A stretch of DNA of 32,599 nucleotides from DATLYB01 sp964502525 (GCA_964502525.1 CAZCXH010000042.1:1-32599), one strand, 5' to 3'. Counted from the first letter of the stretch, positions 7,308 through 14,946 are shown. A program made the numbers and translations. The notes: generated by a model not told the origin, from the letters alone.

Positions 7308-7449
7308 GCTCTACTTTTCTGAGCGCAGCCGCTGCCGCATCAGGGGGAATGTGGATGCCTTCTATCCTGAAAGATGACAGCATGGATTGAAGTATTTGTT
7401 CTCTCAATCCATTTTTCGCTTTGCCGTTCTTTTTGGGTTTGCTTTTCAT
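7282..7449 (-). CDS. Candidate antisense Fic antitoxin (55 residues)
   Basis: On the minus strand an ATG at 7449 opens a 55-codon frame ending at TGA 7284-7282. It overlaps the fic 3' end tail to tail by 26 nt. The product has a basic start (MKSKPKKNGKAKNG), a helix (LREQILQSML) and then S26-F-R-I-E30-G31, which fits the Fic-inhibitory motif S/T-x-x-x-E-G/N exactly. In class I systems such as VbhA, this motif lies in a small partner protein and its Glu blocks productive ATP binding. Upstream, TAACTTTG (7466-7459, minus) is a perfect TAnnTTTG -7 box 10 nt before the ATG. Known class I antitoxin genes usually precede the toxin on the same strand, so the convergent arrangement is unusual. The motif is seen; the function is inferred. 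Confidence 0.6.
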   Translation of the reverse strand: MKSKPKKNGKAKNGLREQILQSMLSSFRIEGIHIPPDAAAAALRKVELNLGKQSG

Positions 7450-7458
7450 TGCTATTCA

Positions 7459-7466
7459 CAAAGTTA
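7459..7466 (-). promoter_or_regulatory. Candidate -7 box for the Fic antitoxin
   Basis: Read on the minus strand this is TAACTTTG, an exact match to TAnnTTTG, ending 10 nt before the antitoxin ATG. The spacing is the same as that of the fic box to its ATG. No clear -33 box was found. Confidence 0.4.
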
Positions 7467-7478
7467 AGCTCTGTCTTA

Positions 7479-7509
7479 CAGATTCTATCCCTCGCAGGGA
7501 TGGAATCTG
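7479..7509. repeat. Stem-loop between antitoxin start and cas4 remnant
   Basis: CAGATTCTATCCCT (7479-7492) pairs with AGGGATGGAATCTG (7496-7509) around the loop CGC, a 14-bp stem with a single G-T pair. There is no T tract. It may mark a junction of the inserted fic module or insulate divergent transcription. Confidence 0.5.
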
Positions 7510-7523
7510 CTTAAGCAATGTAA

Positions 7524-7616
7524 CAAAACATCATCGAAAAAAATTATTCTCCGCCCGCCACGAAATACAAAGAACGCTGCGTGAACTGCACGTATCGGAA
7601 TATCTGTATCCGGTAA
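7524..7616 (+). pseudogene. Duplicate 3' end of cas4
   Basis: In frame from 7524 the sequence encodes QNIIEKNYSPPATKYKE and then RCVNCTYRNICIR before TAA at 7614-7616. It aligns with the last 30 residues of the intact Cas4 (codons 162-191), 25 of them identical, and keeps all three C-terminal Fe-S cysteines. Many of the base differences are silent, so the copy diverged while still a functional cas4. A TAA at 7521-7523 closes the frame upstream and no further cas4 sequence is seen. It ends 142 bp before cas8b and probably marks where an earlier cas4 gene ended. Confidence 0.85.
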
Positions 7617-7758
7617 CCCGTCATTGCGGGCGAATAACGAGCGACCTGTCCCGATCATATCGGGAAGCAATCCCCTTGTTCCGGACAACCTCATTTTTTT
7701 TACTGCTGATTTTTTGAAATGTGCGGGGGATTTGTGATATTGGCGCAGTGATTTTAAG
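7617..7758. other. Spacer region before cas8b with a REP-like hairpin
   Basis: TCCCGAT-CAT-ATCGGGA (7649-7665) is a 7-bp stem with a 3-nt loop. It is embedded in a CGTCATTGCGGGCG...GAAGCAATCC context, which resembles a repeat common in many bacterial intergenic regions. No gene and no clear promoter box were found. Confidence 0.45.
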
Positions 7759-9510
7759 ATGATTGCCACATTCTACCATCTCGGGAAGGCTCTGGAGAAA
7801 AAATATCCTGAATACTTCCATCCCTGGCAAAATCCATTTGCTGGAAGAGAGAGCAATACCAAAGTGCTGGTGTTTGAAGTTGAAAACGGAAAACTGAAAA
7901 GCAGTGAGCCGCGAATTGAGAATTTTTCAAAAGAGCCTTCTTACTTAAAAAAATATTTGTTTAGAGCCTACTCACCTAACGGAACTAATATCGTTCCTAC
8001 AATCAGATTAAATAATAGTGCAGCCAAAAAAATCAAGCAATCCATTGAAAACTACGGGCACAAATTTTTAAACAAAGACCAAATACAGCGAATTGAAAAA
8101 TCTCTAAGTGAATTTGAACCGGCAAAGGGAACAGGTTATCTCATTACGTTCAAAGTAAATGGTGAGTATCTTGGCGAAATTGATGAAATGAAAGAAGTTT
8201 TCATTGAGAATGCCTATAAAGATTATTACAACAAAGTCTATGGAACGGCAAAGAAAGATGAAGGTCTATGTTCGTTGAGTGGAATAAAGGGAACGGTTTA
8301 TGGATTCGTTGACACGCTTGGGTTTACGGTAAATGACAAAGCTTTCATGCGTAACGGGTTTGACCAAGATGATGCCTATAAAATGTTTCCGGTTTCACCA
8401 GATGCAATACCCATACTTGATGGCGCAAAGGCTTTTGCAGATGAAAAGCTAAAGCAGTGGTTTTTTGGTAAGGTAAACTATTATGTTCTGCCGCATTTCA
8501 TCGCCTCCATTGATGATAAAACCACAACAGAAGTCATTTCGCTCTTTGCGGAAAAAAGCATTGACTCACTCAAAGCTCCGGAGAAATCGCGCGAAAAAGC
8601 GTTGATGAGCAATGAGAAACTATTGAATGAAATAAGCGGGGAAGAAAAACTGGGGCTACCCGGTATCTACTATGAATTTCTGTTTTACGAAGACCGTCAG
8701 GCGCAAACTGCCTTATTGCTACACATGCCTGACGTGATGCCTTCAAGAATCAGGATGCTCTTTGAAAAGAAAAGAGAAGTTGAAAGGGCTTTTGAGCATC
8801 TGACCAATCGTGAGAAATACAAGTTCTACATCACGCTTTCATCTATCAGAAGTTTTTTTGCAGATGAGGAACTTACTCATCCGTTTTTCTGGAAGCTTAT
8901 GGAAGCCGTTTTCTGTAATGGACGGGTGAATGAGAAAGTCTTTAGAAAATTTCTGCTTGACAAATGGAGGGTACTTTTTAAAAGAAGAAACGAAGACTTT
9001 TGGAAGTACGATTCTTCTGTAAAGCAAGGCTTTGTTACTTACCTCTATTTAAGGAGCATCGGATTATTCAGTTCAAACGATAAAAATGAAAGCGCCATGA
9101 ATAAAACAAATGATAAGAGTGCAGAAAATGCTTTGGATTTTATTGCACAACACGAGGGTTTCTTTTCCTCTGATTACAAGAAAGCTGTGTTTTTGACCGG
9201 CTGCCTGACGCAGAAACTCGCATCATTTCAGCCTAATCAGGCGATACTTAAAAAAGTAAACAACCTGCATATTGACGACAGGGTGTTGAAGAAGTTGCTG
9301 CCCGCTGTTGTAATAAAACTCAAACAACATGATAAAGAATATCCCGATGTTAAAAAACTGGAAGAATCTGCAAGCAGTTGGATAGTTTCCAATCAGGACA
9401 TCGAGAATGATGAAATCTCATTTACCTTCACGCTCGGCTTGGTGTTACAGAGAAAGTTTGATGAAATTGCCAGCGTGAAGAGAAAGGAAAACAAAGATTC
9501 CAATTCTTAA
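7759..9510 (+). CDS. cas8b: Cas8b (Csh1/TM1802 family), large subunit of type I-B Cascade
   Basis: The 583-residue protein is placed in the TM1802/Csh1 branch of Cas8b by its size, its position before cas7-cas5-cas3, and several segments. These are the central YGFVDTLGF, the FPVSPDAIPILDGAKAFADE stretch followed by NYYVLPHFI, and the C-terminal FTLGLVLQRKFDEI. Cas8b recognises the PAM and starts target unwinding in the Cascade complex. Family members often have a CxxC zinc motif before the YGFVDT-like segment; here only C171 remains (GLCSLSG), so zinc binding is probably lost. The ATG at 7759 begins MIATFYHLGKALEKKYP. cas7 follows after 18 nt, so the effector genes form one operon. Confidence 0.88.
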   Translation: MIATFYHLGKALEKKYPEYFHPWQNPFAGRESNTKVLVFEVENGKLKSSEPRIENFSKEPSYLKKYLFRAYSPNGTNIVPTIRLNNSAAKKIKQSIENYGHKFLNKDQIQRIEKSLSEFEPAKGTGYLITFKVNGEYLGEIDEMKEVFIENAYKDYYNKVYGTAKKDEGLCSLSGIKGTVYGFVDTLGFTVNDKAFMRNGFDQDDAYKMFPVSPDAIPILDGAKAFADEKLKQWFFGKVNYYVLPHFIASIDDKTTTEVISLFAEKSIDSLKAPEKSREKALMSNEKLLNEISGEEKLGLPGIYYEFLFYEDRQAQTALLLHMPDVMPSRIRMLFEKKREVERAFEHLTNREKYKFYITLSSIRSFFADEELTHPFFWKLMEAVFCNGRVNEKVFRKFLLDKWRVLFKRRNEDFWKYDSSVKQGFVTYLYLRSIGLFSSNDKNESAMNKTNDKSAENALDFIAQHEGFFSSDYKKAVFLTGCLTQKLASFQPNQAILKKVNNLHIDDRVLKKLLPAVVIKLKQHDKEYPDVKKLEESASSWIVSNQDIENDEISFTFTLGLVLQRKFDEIASVKRKENKDSNS

Positions 9511-9528
9511 CGCATAAAAACTACTATT

Positions 9529-10419
9529 ATGAAAACCGACATTAAAAACCGCAGCGAAATTGTTTTCCTGTATGATGTAACCTTAGCTAATCCTAATGGC
9601 GACCCGATGGATGGCAATCGCCCTCGCATGGATGAGGATACACGACATTGTCTTGTTACGGATGTGCGCCTGAAACGAACCGTCAGAGATTGGTTGATGG
9701 CGCAGGGGTTTGATGGCTCAGGCAAGAATGGTGACATCTTCATAAGGGATGAAGAAGGTATGCCGGTGACCGGAGCACAAAGAGCAAAATCATACAAAGA
9801 CAAAGCGGAATTCATTGAAAAATTCATTGACGTGCGTTTATTTGGCGGAGTCTCAGCAGTGGAAAAAAAGAAATTCAACCTTACAGGACCGGTTCAGTTT
9901 GGAATGGGAAAGTCATTGCACCCTGTCCAGGAAAATTTCATTCAAGGTACCGGAGCGTTTGCAACAAAGGAAGGCGCAGAACAAAGAACCTTCAGGGAAG
10001 AATACAATATTACCTATGGTCTGATAGGCTTTCATGGAGTTATCAATGAAAATGCGGCTGAACACACATCACTTAAACAGGCAGATGTTGATTGGTTAAT
10101 AAAAGGACTATGGAACGGAACGCAAAGCCTGCTTTCCCGCTCTAAAAAAACCCACATGCCCCGATTGCTTTTTAAAATTGACTATAAGCCCGGGTTTTTC
10201 ATTGGAGATTTACTCTCTTCCGATAGGATTAAGCCTGATGCTGTGAACGGCAAGAAGCCTGACCAGTTTCAGGACATTTCAGATTTGGTTTTAAACATTT
10301 CTGGGTTAAATGCCGCTCTGAAAAAACATGAAGCGCAAATAGTAAAGGTATCGGTAAAGCAGGATGAGCGCCTTAAACTGAATGAAGCAATTTACAAAGC
10401 CGTTACTCTTAACATTTGA
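9529..10419 (+). CDS. cas7: Cas7 (Csh2), backbone subunit of type I-B Cascade
   Basis: The 296-residue protein opens with the hallmark of Csh2/DevR-type Cas7: NRSEIVFLYDVTLANPNGDP near residues 7-26, then GNRPRMDEDT. Cas7 copies coat the spacer part of the crRNA. Later segments GAQRAKSYKDK, FGGVSAVEKKKFNLTGPVQF and the ITYGLIGFHGVINENAA stretch also fit the family RRM-like fold and its insertion domains. It begins 18 nt after cas8b, and its TGA is followed directly by the cas5 start, implying translational coupling. Length and motifs are complete. Confidence 0.95.
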   Translation: MKTDIKNRSEIVFLYDVTLANPNGDPMDGNRPRMDEDTRHCLVTDVRLKRTVRDWLMAQGFDGSGKNGDIFIRDEEGMPVTGAQRAKSYKDKAEFIEKFIDVRLFGGVSAVEKKKFNLTGPVQFGMGKSLHPVQENFIQGTGAFATKEGAEQRTFREEYNITYGLIGFHGVINENAAEHTSLKQADVDWLIKGLWNGTQSLLSRSKKTHMPRLLFKIDYKPGFFIGDLLSSDRIKPDAVNGKKPDQFQDISDLVLNISGLNAALKKHEAQIVKVSVKQDERLKLNEAIYKAVTLNI

Positions 10420-10422
10420 GTG

Positions 10423-11145
10423 ATGAACCGTGTTCTGATTTTTGACGTGAAGGCAGACTATGCGCATTACAAGCAGATTTATATGACTACGTCTGCCCTT
10501 ACCTATCCCCTACCCTTCAAAACTGCAATCTATGGGCTGGTTGGCGCAATCATCGGATTGGAAAAAGAGAAAAACCAATACCTGCAATCATTTCAAAATG
10601 GCAACTGCCAAATTGCCTTGCAGCTTTTAGAACCTGTCAGAACGCAACGCATTCCAATGAATCTATCCGGTGAACCCGGGGCGATAAAGGGAAACCGTAA
10701 GCCTACGCTCATGGAATTTATAAGCCGTCAGAAACTCAGGATTTATTTTCAGCATAAAGACAATGAACTGACCAATAATCTTTCCCAGCATTTGAAAAAT
10801 CATACCTCCGTTTATACCCCAACGCTCGGGCTTGCTAACCTGCTGGCAGATTTTAATTGGGTGAAAGAGTGTGAATGGCAGGAACAATCCAATACCAAAC
10901 AAGCGACCGAGATCCATTCTATTATTCCGAAAAATTCGTTCGTAAAATTTGACACCGATTCCACTTACTATAAGGGAAATCAAATTGTTGAAGTGAATCA
11001 GTATGCTCTCGAAATGGACATGGAAAGAAATGTCACCGAAAGAGATTCTATGATTTTCGACCGTGCAGGAAAGTCCATTACGGCATTTGTCAAGAAATAT
11101 TGGAAGGTACAAACCGCAGAGAATCCCAACATTATTTTCTTTTGA
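10423..11145 (+). CDS. cas5: Cas5, crRNA 5'-handle-binding subunit of Cascade
   Basis: The protein of about 240 residues has the N-terminal RAMP fold of Cas5: MNRVLIFDVKADYAHYKQIY followed by ALTYPLPFKTAIYGLVGAII, where the helix after the first strand contacts the crRNA handle. In type I-B Cas5 caps the Cas7 filament at the 5' end of the crRNA beside Cas8b. A GTG at 10420 abuts the cas7 TGA, and I prefer the ATG one codon later. The end overlaps the probable cas3 start in the four bases TTGA. Lower similarity in the C-terminal half (YNWVKECEWQ-like region to the end) is normal for Cas5. Confidence 0.9.
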   Translation: MNRVLIFDVKADYAHYKQIYMTTSALTYPLPFKTAIYGLVGAIIGLEKEKNQYLQSFQNGNCQIALQLLEPVRTQRIPMNLSGEPGAIKGNRKPTLMEFISRQKLRIYFQHKDNELTNNLSQHLKNHTSVYTPTLGLANLLADFNWVKECEWQEQSNTKQATEIHSIIPKNSFVKFDTDSTYYKGNQIVEVNQYALEMDMERNVTERDSMIFDRAGKSITAFVKKYWKVQTAENPNIIFF

Positions 11146-13565
11146 TTGTCTCAACGTTATTATCGCATCCAGACCGCACACTACAACAACATTTGGAAGG
11201 GCTGAAAAAAGTTGCGGATGGCATTCTTCCGGGTAAAAAACAATCGCTCTTTCCCCCTGATGAACTGAAAAAGATTCTCTATAATTTAATTGCATGGCAT
11301 GATGTTGGAAAATCCACTGCCTTTTTTCAATACAAAATCAGAAAAAGAATTCTGGATGATAATCAGCAGTGCATTATCAAAAGGGAGGAACTAAACGGTT
11401 ATCTCAGCCAAAATAAAAAAGCCGGTGAATTACTAATAGCAAAAGATGAACTTGGTCACCATGCCCATTTCGGTGCTCTGGCAATGCTCGGTGCCGAAGG
11501 TGCAACGGAAATTGATATGGACATGCTCATACGTTTCCATGTGATTCAAAAACATCATGGCAATCTTGGCAACTTCGGCACCCATTTGTTTTGCTTTGAC
11601 ACCGATTCTCCGGATGACGTGAACAGGATGAATATTTTCAAAATCCAAGCTGAAAATCTTCATTTAGAAGAGTTCGCGGAGACAGTCAATTCGTTCAACG
11701 CCCGATGGAGCACAGAAGGATATTTATCAGTACTTGAAAAATTAACACGACAGCGTAAGATCAATAACCATATCACGCAGCTTGGAGAAGAAAATACCAT
11801 AAAATGGTTTTTTAAGTGTGTGTTTCTCTACTCCCTTTTGCTTTCTGCTGATAAGGGGGATGTGATGCTTGCCGATGAAAAGAAAGAGTTTGAGGTGATT
11901 ACTATTCCATCTTCTGTAATTGAGGATTACAAGAAGAAAAACCTCAAAGACTCGAACCCTGTTGATGCGTTGAGAGAGCAGGCTTATCAAACCATTTTGT
12001 CAAACCTTGTTCAAAACCCGGAGCAATCATTTTATTCCATTACCTTACCAACAGGATTGGGGAAAACATTTGCTGCCCTGAAGGCAGCGCTTATCCTGCG
12101 AGAGAACTCCACTGACCATCATTGCCGGATTATTTATTGCCTGCCTTTCACTTCAATTATTGACCAGAATGCAAATATCGTTTCGCAAATTTTGAAGGAA
12201 AACGGAATTCCTGAGAAAGCAGTCACCGTCCACCATCATCTTTCAGAGAACTATAAAGAAAGCCTTGACGAAATATCTTTTGCTGAGACTGAATACATGG
12301 TGGAAGGATGGCAAAACGAAATCATGGTAACAACTTTTGTTCAACTGTGGGACAGCATCTTTACCAACCGTAACCGCCAGTTCAGAAAGTTTCACAATCT
12401 TGTCAATAGCATAATCATCTTAGATGAAGTACAGAATATTCCACCCAAATACATTAGGGCATTTGAACATGTTGCAGAAGGATTAAACAAATACTTCGGC
12501 ACACGGTTTTTGTTTGTCACTGCCACTCCACCGGTGATACTTCCGGAAAAACAAACGCCATTGGCAGTCTTTGGAAACGAAAATGATTATTTCTTTCATC
12601 GGCTCAATAGGATTGAAATTGATCTGTCGCTCTACGCAGCGGGTGAAATCAAATTATCAGAGTTGCTTAAACATGTTAAGGATGTTCTCTCAAGTCAATC
12701 CGATGCCTCCATCCTTTTCATCTTTAACACCATTCGCAACTCACTGGAATTTTATCAACTTATGAAGGATGTTGCAAATGAAGATTCCTTATTCCACCTT
12801 TCGGCTGGTCACATTCCGATAAGAAGAATTGAAATCCTGAACGCCATACGGGAACGACTCAAAGCAGGGAAACAAGTCATTTTAGTTTCGACCCAAGTTA
12901 TAGAAGCTGGCGTTGATGTTGATTTCAATATTGTTTATCGCGATTTCGCTCCTTTGGACAGCATCAATCAGGCGGCAGGACGTTGCAACAGAAATGGAAA
13001 GAGGCTCAAAGGGAAAGTTTTTCTCTTCAATTCAGCGAACAACAGATACATCCAGCGAATTTATGATGAAACCTTACTTGATATTACAAAGCACCTCCTT
13101 CAATCGTGCGCTAAGGAAATTGGCGAACCTGCAATTGCAATATTAAACAGCCAATACTTTGCTGAAGTAAAAGTAAAAGCGCAGGATACAAGTTCAGAAT
13201 CTCCCAAAATCCTTGACCATATTAACAAATTGCAATTCGAGAAACTTACAGAGTATCCTCTGATTGACGATAAGATGCCGAGACACAACGTTTACATACC
13301 ATTTACAGATGATGCTGTTAAGCTATGGTCAAATTACCGGGATAGCTTTAAAATAACTGAACCGTTCAAACGAAGAGCACGATTAAAGTCGCTTCTGCCT
13401 TTAATACAACAATATGTAGTGCGAATTCCAAAGTACATCTACAAGCCAAGTTCTGATAATGCCGATAAGTTTATTATTTATGAATCAATTTGGGAACCGG
13501 TGTATGATATGAACAGCGGATTCAAACTGGATAGCAGTAAAAATTCAGAAGCAATCGTACTTTAA
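11142..13565 (+). CDS. cas3: Cas3, HD nuclease-helicase
   Basis: The product of about 807 residues combines both halves of Cas3, the DNA nicking and degrading enzyme recruited by Cascade. The N-terminal HD nuclease carries LSHPD, HLEGL, AWHDVGK (H53, D54), GHHAHFGALAM and QKHHGN. The helicase part shows Walker A LPTGLGKT near 302-309, the DEVQ box in IIILDEVQNIP, TATPP, STQVIEAGVDVDF and the arginine-finger motif QAAGRCNRNG. No ATG precedes the HD motifs in frame. I chose TTG at 11142, which overlaps the cas5 stop as TTGA and gives a usual short Cas3 start (MIVSTLLSHPDRTLQQHL). A TTG at 11100 would add 14 residues. All catalytic motifs are intact. Confidence 0.95.
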   Translation: MIVSTLLSHPDRTLQQHLEGLKKVADGILPGKKQSLFPPDELKKILYNLIAWHDVGKSTAFFQYKIRKRILDDNQQCIIKREELNGYLSQNKKAGELLIAKDELGHHAHFGALAMLGAEGATEIDMDMLIRFHVIQKHHGNLGNFGTHLFCFDTDSPDDVNRMNIFKIQAENLHLEEFAETVNSFNARWSTEGYLSVLEKLTRQRKINNHITQLGEENTIKWFFKCVFLYSLLLSADKGDVMLADEKKEFEVITIPSSVIEDYKKKNLKDSNPVDALREQAYQTILSNLVQNPEQSFYSITLPTGLGKTFAALKAALILRENSTDHHCRIIYCLPFTSIIDQNANIVSQILKENGIPEKAVTVHHHLSENYKESLDEISFAETEYMVEGWQNEIMVTTFVQLWDSIFTNRNRQFRKFHNLVNSIIILDEVQNIPPKYIRAFEHVAEGLNKYFGTRFLFVTATPPVILPEKQTPLAVFGNENDYFFHRLNRIEIDLSLYAAGEIKLSELLKHVKDVLSSQSDASILFIFNTIRNSLEFYQLMKDVANEDSLFHLSAGHIPIRRIEILNAIRERLKAGKQVILVSTQVIEAGVDVDFNIVYRDFAPLDSINQAAGRCNRNGKRLKGKVFLFNSANNRYIQRIYDETLLDITKHLLQSCAKEIGEPAIAILNSQYFAEVKVKAQDTSSESPKILDHINKLQFEKLTEYPLIDDKMPRHNVYIPFTDDAVKLWSNYRDSFKITEPFKRRARLKSLLPLIQQYVVRIPKYIYKPSSDNADKFIIYESIWEPVYDMNSGFKLDSSKNSEAIVL

Positions 13566-13582
13566 CCTTGCTTCTCTCCGCT

Positions 13583-13617
13583 TTCCGAAATCACGCTGCA
13601 AGGCGTGATGTCCGGAA
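13583..13617. terminator. Hairpin between cas3 and the DUF4160 gene
   Basis: ATCACGC (13590-13596) pairs with GCGTGAT (13603-13609) around TGCAAG, and TTCCG/CGGAA extend the stem outside a small bulge. No T run follows, so it is a weak terminator candidate or an RNA processing site. It separates the effector genes from the DUF4160-DUF2442-cas6 group. Confidence 0.4.
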
Positions 13618-13657
13618 CCGCGAAGCTTTGCGCAAAGGATTTCAAGCAGTTTTCTAG

Positions 13658-13665
13658 TATCTTTA
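13658..13665 (+). promoter_or_regulatory. Candidate -7 box for DUF4160-DUF2442-cas6
   Basis: TATCTTTA differs at one position from TAnnTTTG and ends 21 nt before the DUF4160 ATG. No good -33 box was found. Together with the hairpin upstream it suggests a separate transcript for the last three genes. Confidence 0.25.
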
Positions 13666-13686
13666 AATTAGAATAACTCTGTTGGA

Positions 13687-13956
13687 ATGCCTGAGATTTC
13701 CCGTTTTTTCGGCATCATCATCCGTATGTTTATGGAGCCTGCCGTAGGGCACAATCGCCCACACTTTCATGCTTACTATCAGGAGTATGTAGCCGTGATT
13801 GGCATTGACGAAATAGAGTTGATTGCGGGCGAGTTCCCGCGTAAACAACAGCGATTGGTCATTGCCTGGGCTGAACTTCACCAGGCTGAGTTGAAGCGGG
13901 ATTGGGAGAAATTGCAAAGCGGGCAACTTCCATTTAAAATAGAACCATTAAAATAA
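13687..13956 (+). CDS. DUF4160-family small protein, toxin-antitoxin-like partner
   Basis: The 89-residue protein begins MPEISRFFGIIIRMF and has the DUF4160 signature RPHFHAYYQEYVAVIGID with H26 and H28, followed by a helical WAELHQAELKRDWEKLQSG tail. DUF4160 genes are commonly paired with DUF2442 genes, and the pair has been regarded as a putative toxin-antitoxin module. No biochemical function is established that I can name. Its stop is 4 nt before the DUF2442 ATG, so the two are coupled. It lies in the cas locus between cas3 and cas6, after a 121-bp gap containing a hairpin and a possible promoter. Confidence 0.85.
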   Translation: MPEISRFFGIIIRMFMEPAVGHNRPHFHAYYQEYVAVIGIDEIELIAGEFPRKQQRLVIAWAELHQAELKRDWEKLQSGQLPFKIEPLK

Positions 13957-13960
13957 TCAC

Positions 13961-14245
13961 ATGCAACATTTCATTATAAAAGTTAAAAACGTATCCGTGC
14001 CTGAACTCTACAAAGTACGTGTGCAGTTCGATGACGGCAAAACGCAAACCATCAACCTCGAGCCGCTGCTGCACGGGCCACTTTATGGACCGCTCAAAGA
14101 CCCTGATACTTTCAGAAAGGTGTTTGTGGACAATGAAGTTGCCACCATCGCATGGCCCAATGGCGCTGACTTCGATCCCGCTACGCTTTACCACTGGGAA
14201 AATTATGCTGCCGAATTGGAAAAACGCGCCCTGCAATGGAAGTGA
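13961..14245 (+). CDS. DUF2442-family small protein, toxin-antitoxin-like partner
   Basis: The 94-residue protein shows the DUF2442 pattern: an N-terminal beta strand pair (KVRVQFDDGKTQTINLEPLL), then F-R-K-V-F-V-D and the hallmark IAWPNGADFDPATLYHW. DUF2442 proteins are small, often encoded with DUF4160, and may be the DNA-binding or antitoxin partner, which is inference. The last 10 bases overlap the start of cas6 (14236-14245). Translation of the pair is therefore linked to that of cas6, so the module is built into the cas operon, not simply next to it. Confidence 0.88.
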   Translation: MQHFIIKVKNVSVPELYKVRVQFDDGKTQTINLEPLLHGPLYGPLKDPDTFRKVFVDNEVATIAWPNGADFDPATLYHWENYAAELEKRALQWK

Positions 14246-14919
14246 ATTTGAAAAACGATATCCTCCTCCACACCATCATCCGCTTCCCAGAAATCGCGCT
14301 GCAAACACGAGATGCCCACAAGCTACGCGGCTTCTTTGGCAACTACTTCAAAGAACACTCGCCCCTGCTCCACAATCATTATGATGACGGCACGCTGCGC
14401 TACAAGTATCCGCTCGTGCAATACAAAGTGATTGACAACATGCCCCTGCTTGTTGGCTTCAACGAAGGCGCGCGCCTGCTCACCGAACTGTTCCTTGAAA
14501 TGAAAGAACTGAAAATTGAAGGACGCATATATCCCGTCAACACCAAAAACATCTCGCAGCAAATGTTTGAAGCCGGGTTAGCTGACTCACTCCTCTCCTA
14601 CCGCTTCGCAACCAACTGGTTCGCGCTCAACCAGGATAATTTCAAAGAGTACGCTTCGCTCCATGAGCCTTCTGCAAAACAGCAAAAGCTGAATACGCTT
14701 TTAATTAACAACATCCTGAGCCTGTTCAAAGGCATTGATGTATGGCTCGAAGGCAAAGTGATGGCTAAGGGAGAATTCAGGGAGCGAACAGTGCAGTTTA
14801 AAGACCAACACATGCTTGCATTCTCAGGAGAATTCGTCTGCAACGCAAAGATTCCTGATTACGCGGGAATAGGAAAAGCGGTGTCAAGAGGGTTTGGAGC
14901 TATTATAAAAATCAGCTAA
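14236..14919 (+). CDS. cas6: Cas6, pre-crRNA endoribonuclease
   Basis: The 227-residue protein ends with the glycine-rich loop typical of Cas6 (AGIGKAVSRGFGAI, residues about 210-223) and has the expected size for a double-RRM RAMP nuclease. Cas6 cuts inside each repeat to leave an 8-nt 5' handle, here ATTGAAAC. The catalytic residue cannot be fixed by eye; H41, H46 or H48 in FKEHSPLLHNHYDDG are candidates. The start overlaps the DUF2442 gene by 10 nt, and the ATG at 14236 is the only good one. The stop is followed by three near-identical 9-bp units, each with another in-frame stop. The CRISPR array starts 219 bp downstream. Confidence 0.85.
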   Translation: MEVNLKNDILLHTIIRFPEIALQTRDAHKLRGFFGNYFKEHSPLLHNHYDDGTLRYKYPLVQYKVIDNMPLLVGFNEGARLLTELFLEMKELKIEGRIYPVNTKNISQQMFEAGLADSLLSYRFATNWFALNQDNFKEYASLHEPSAKQQKLNTLLINNILSLFKGIDVWLEGKVMAKGEFRERTVQFKDQHMLAFSGEFVCNAKIPDYAGIGKAVSRGFGAIIKIS

Positions 14920-14946
14920 ATCAGCTAAATCAGCTAAATGAGTTAA
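14911..14946 (+). repeat. Tandem 9-bp repeat covering the cas6 stop codon
   Basis: ATCAGCTAA occurs three times in a row from 14911, followed by a fourth variant unit ATGAGTTAA. The first copy encodes the last two codons and stop of cas6, so four in-frame stops follow each other. It looks like slippage duplication. Confidence 0.8.

Noticed and set aside
7479..7509. Similarity of the GATGGAATCTGC arm to the reverse complement of the CRISPR repeat (GATGGATTCTAC)
   Set aside because: The match is short and interrupted and the stem has its own symmetry; not convincing as a stray repeat or a crRNA-like regulator.
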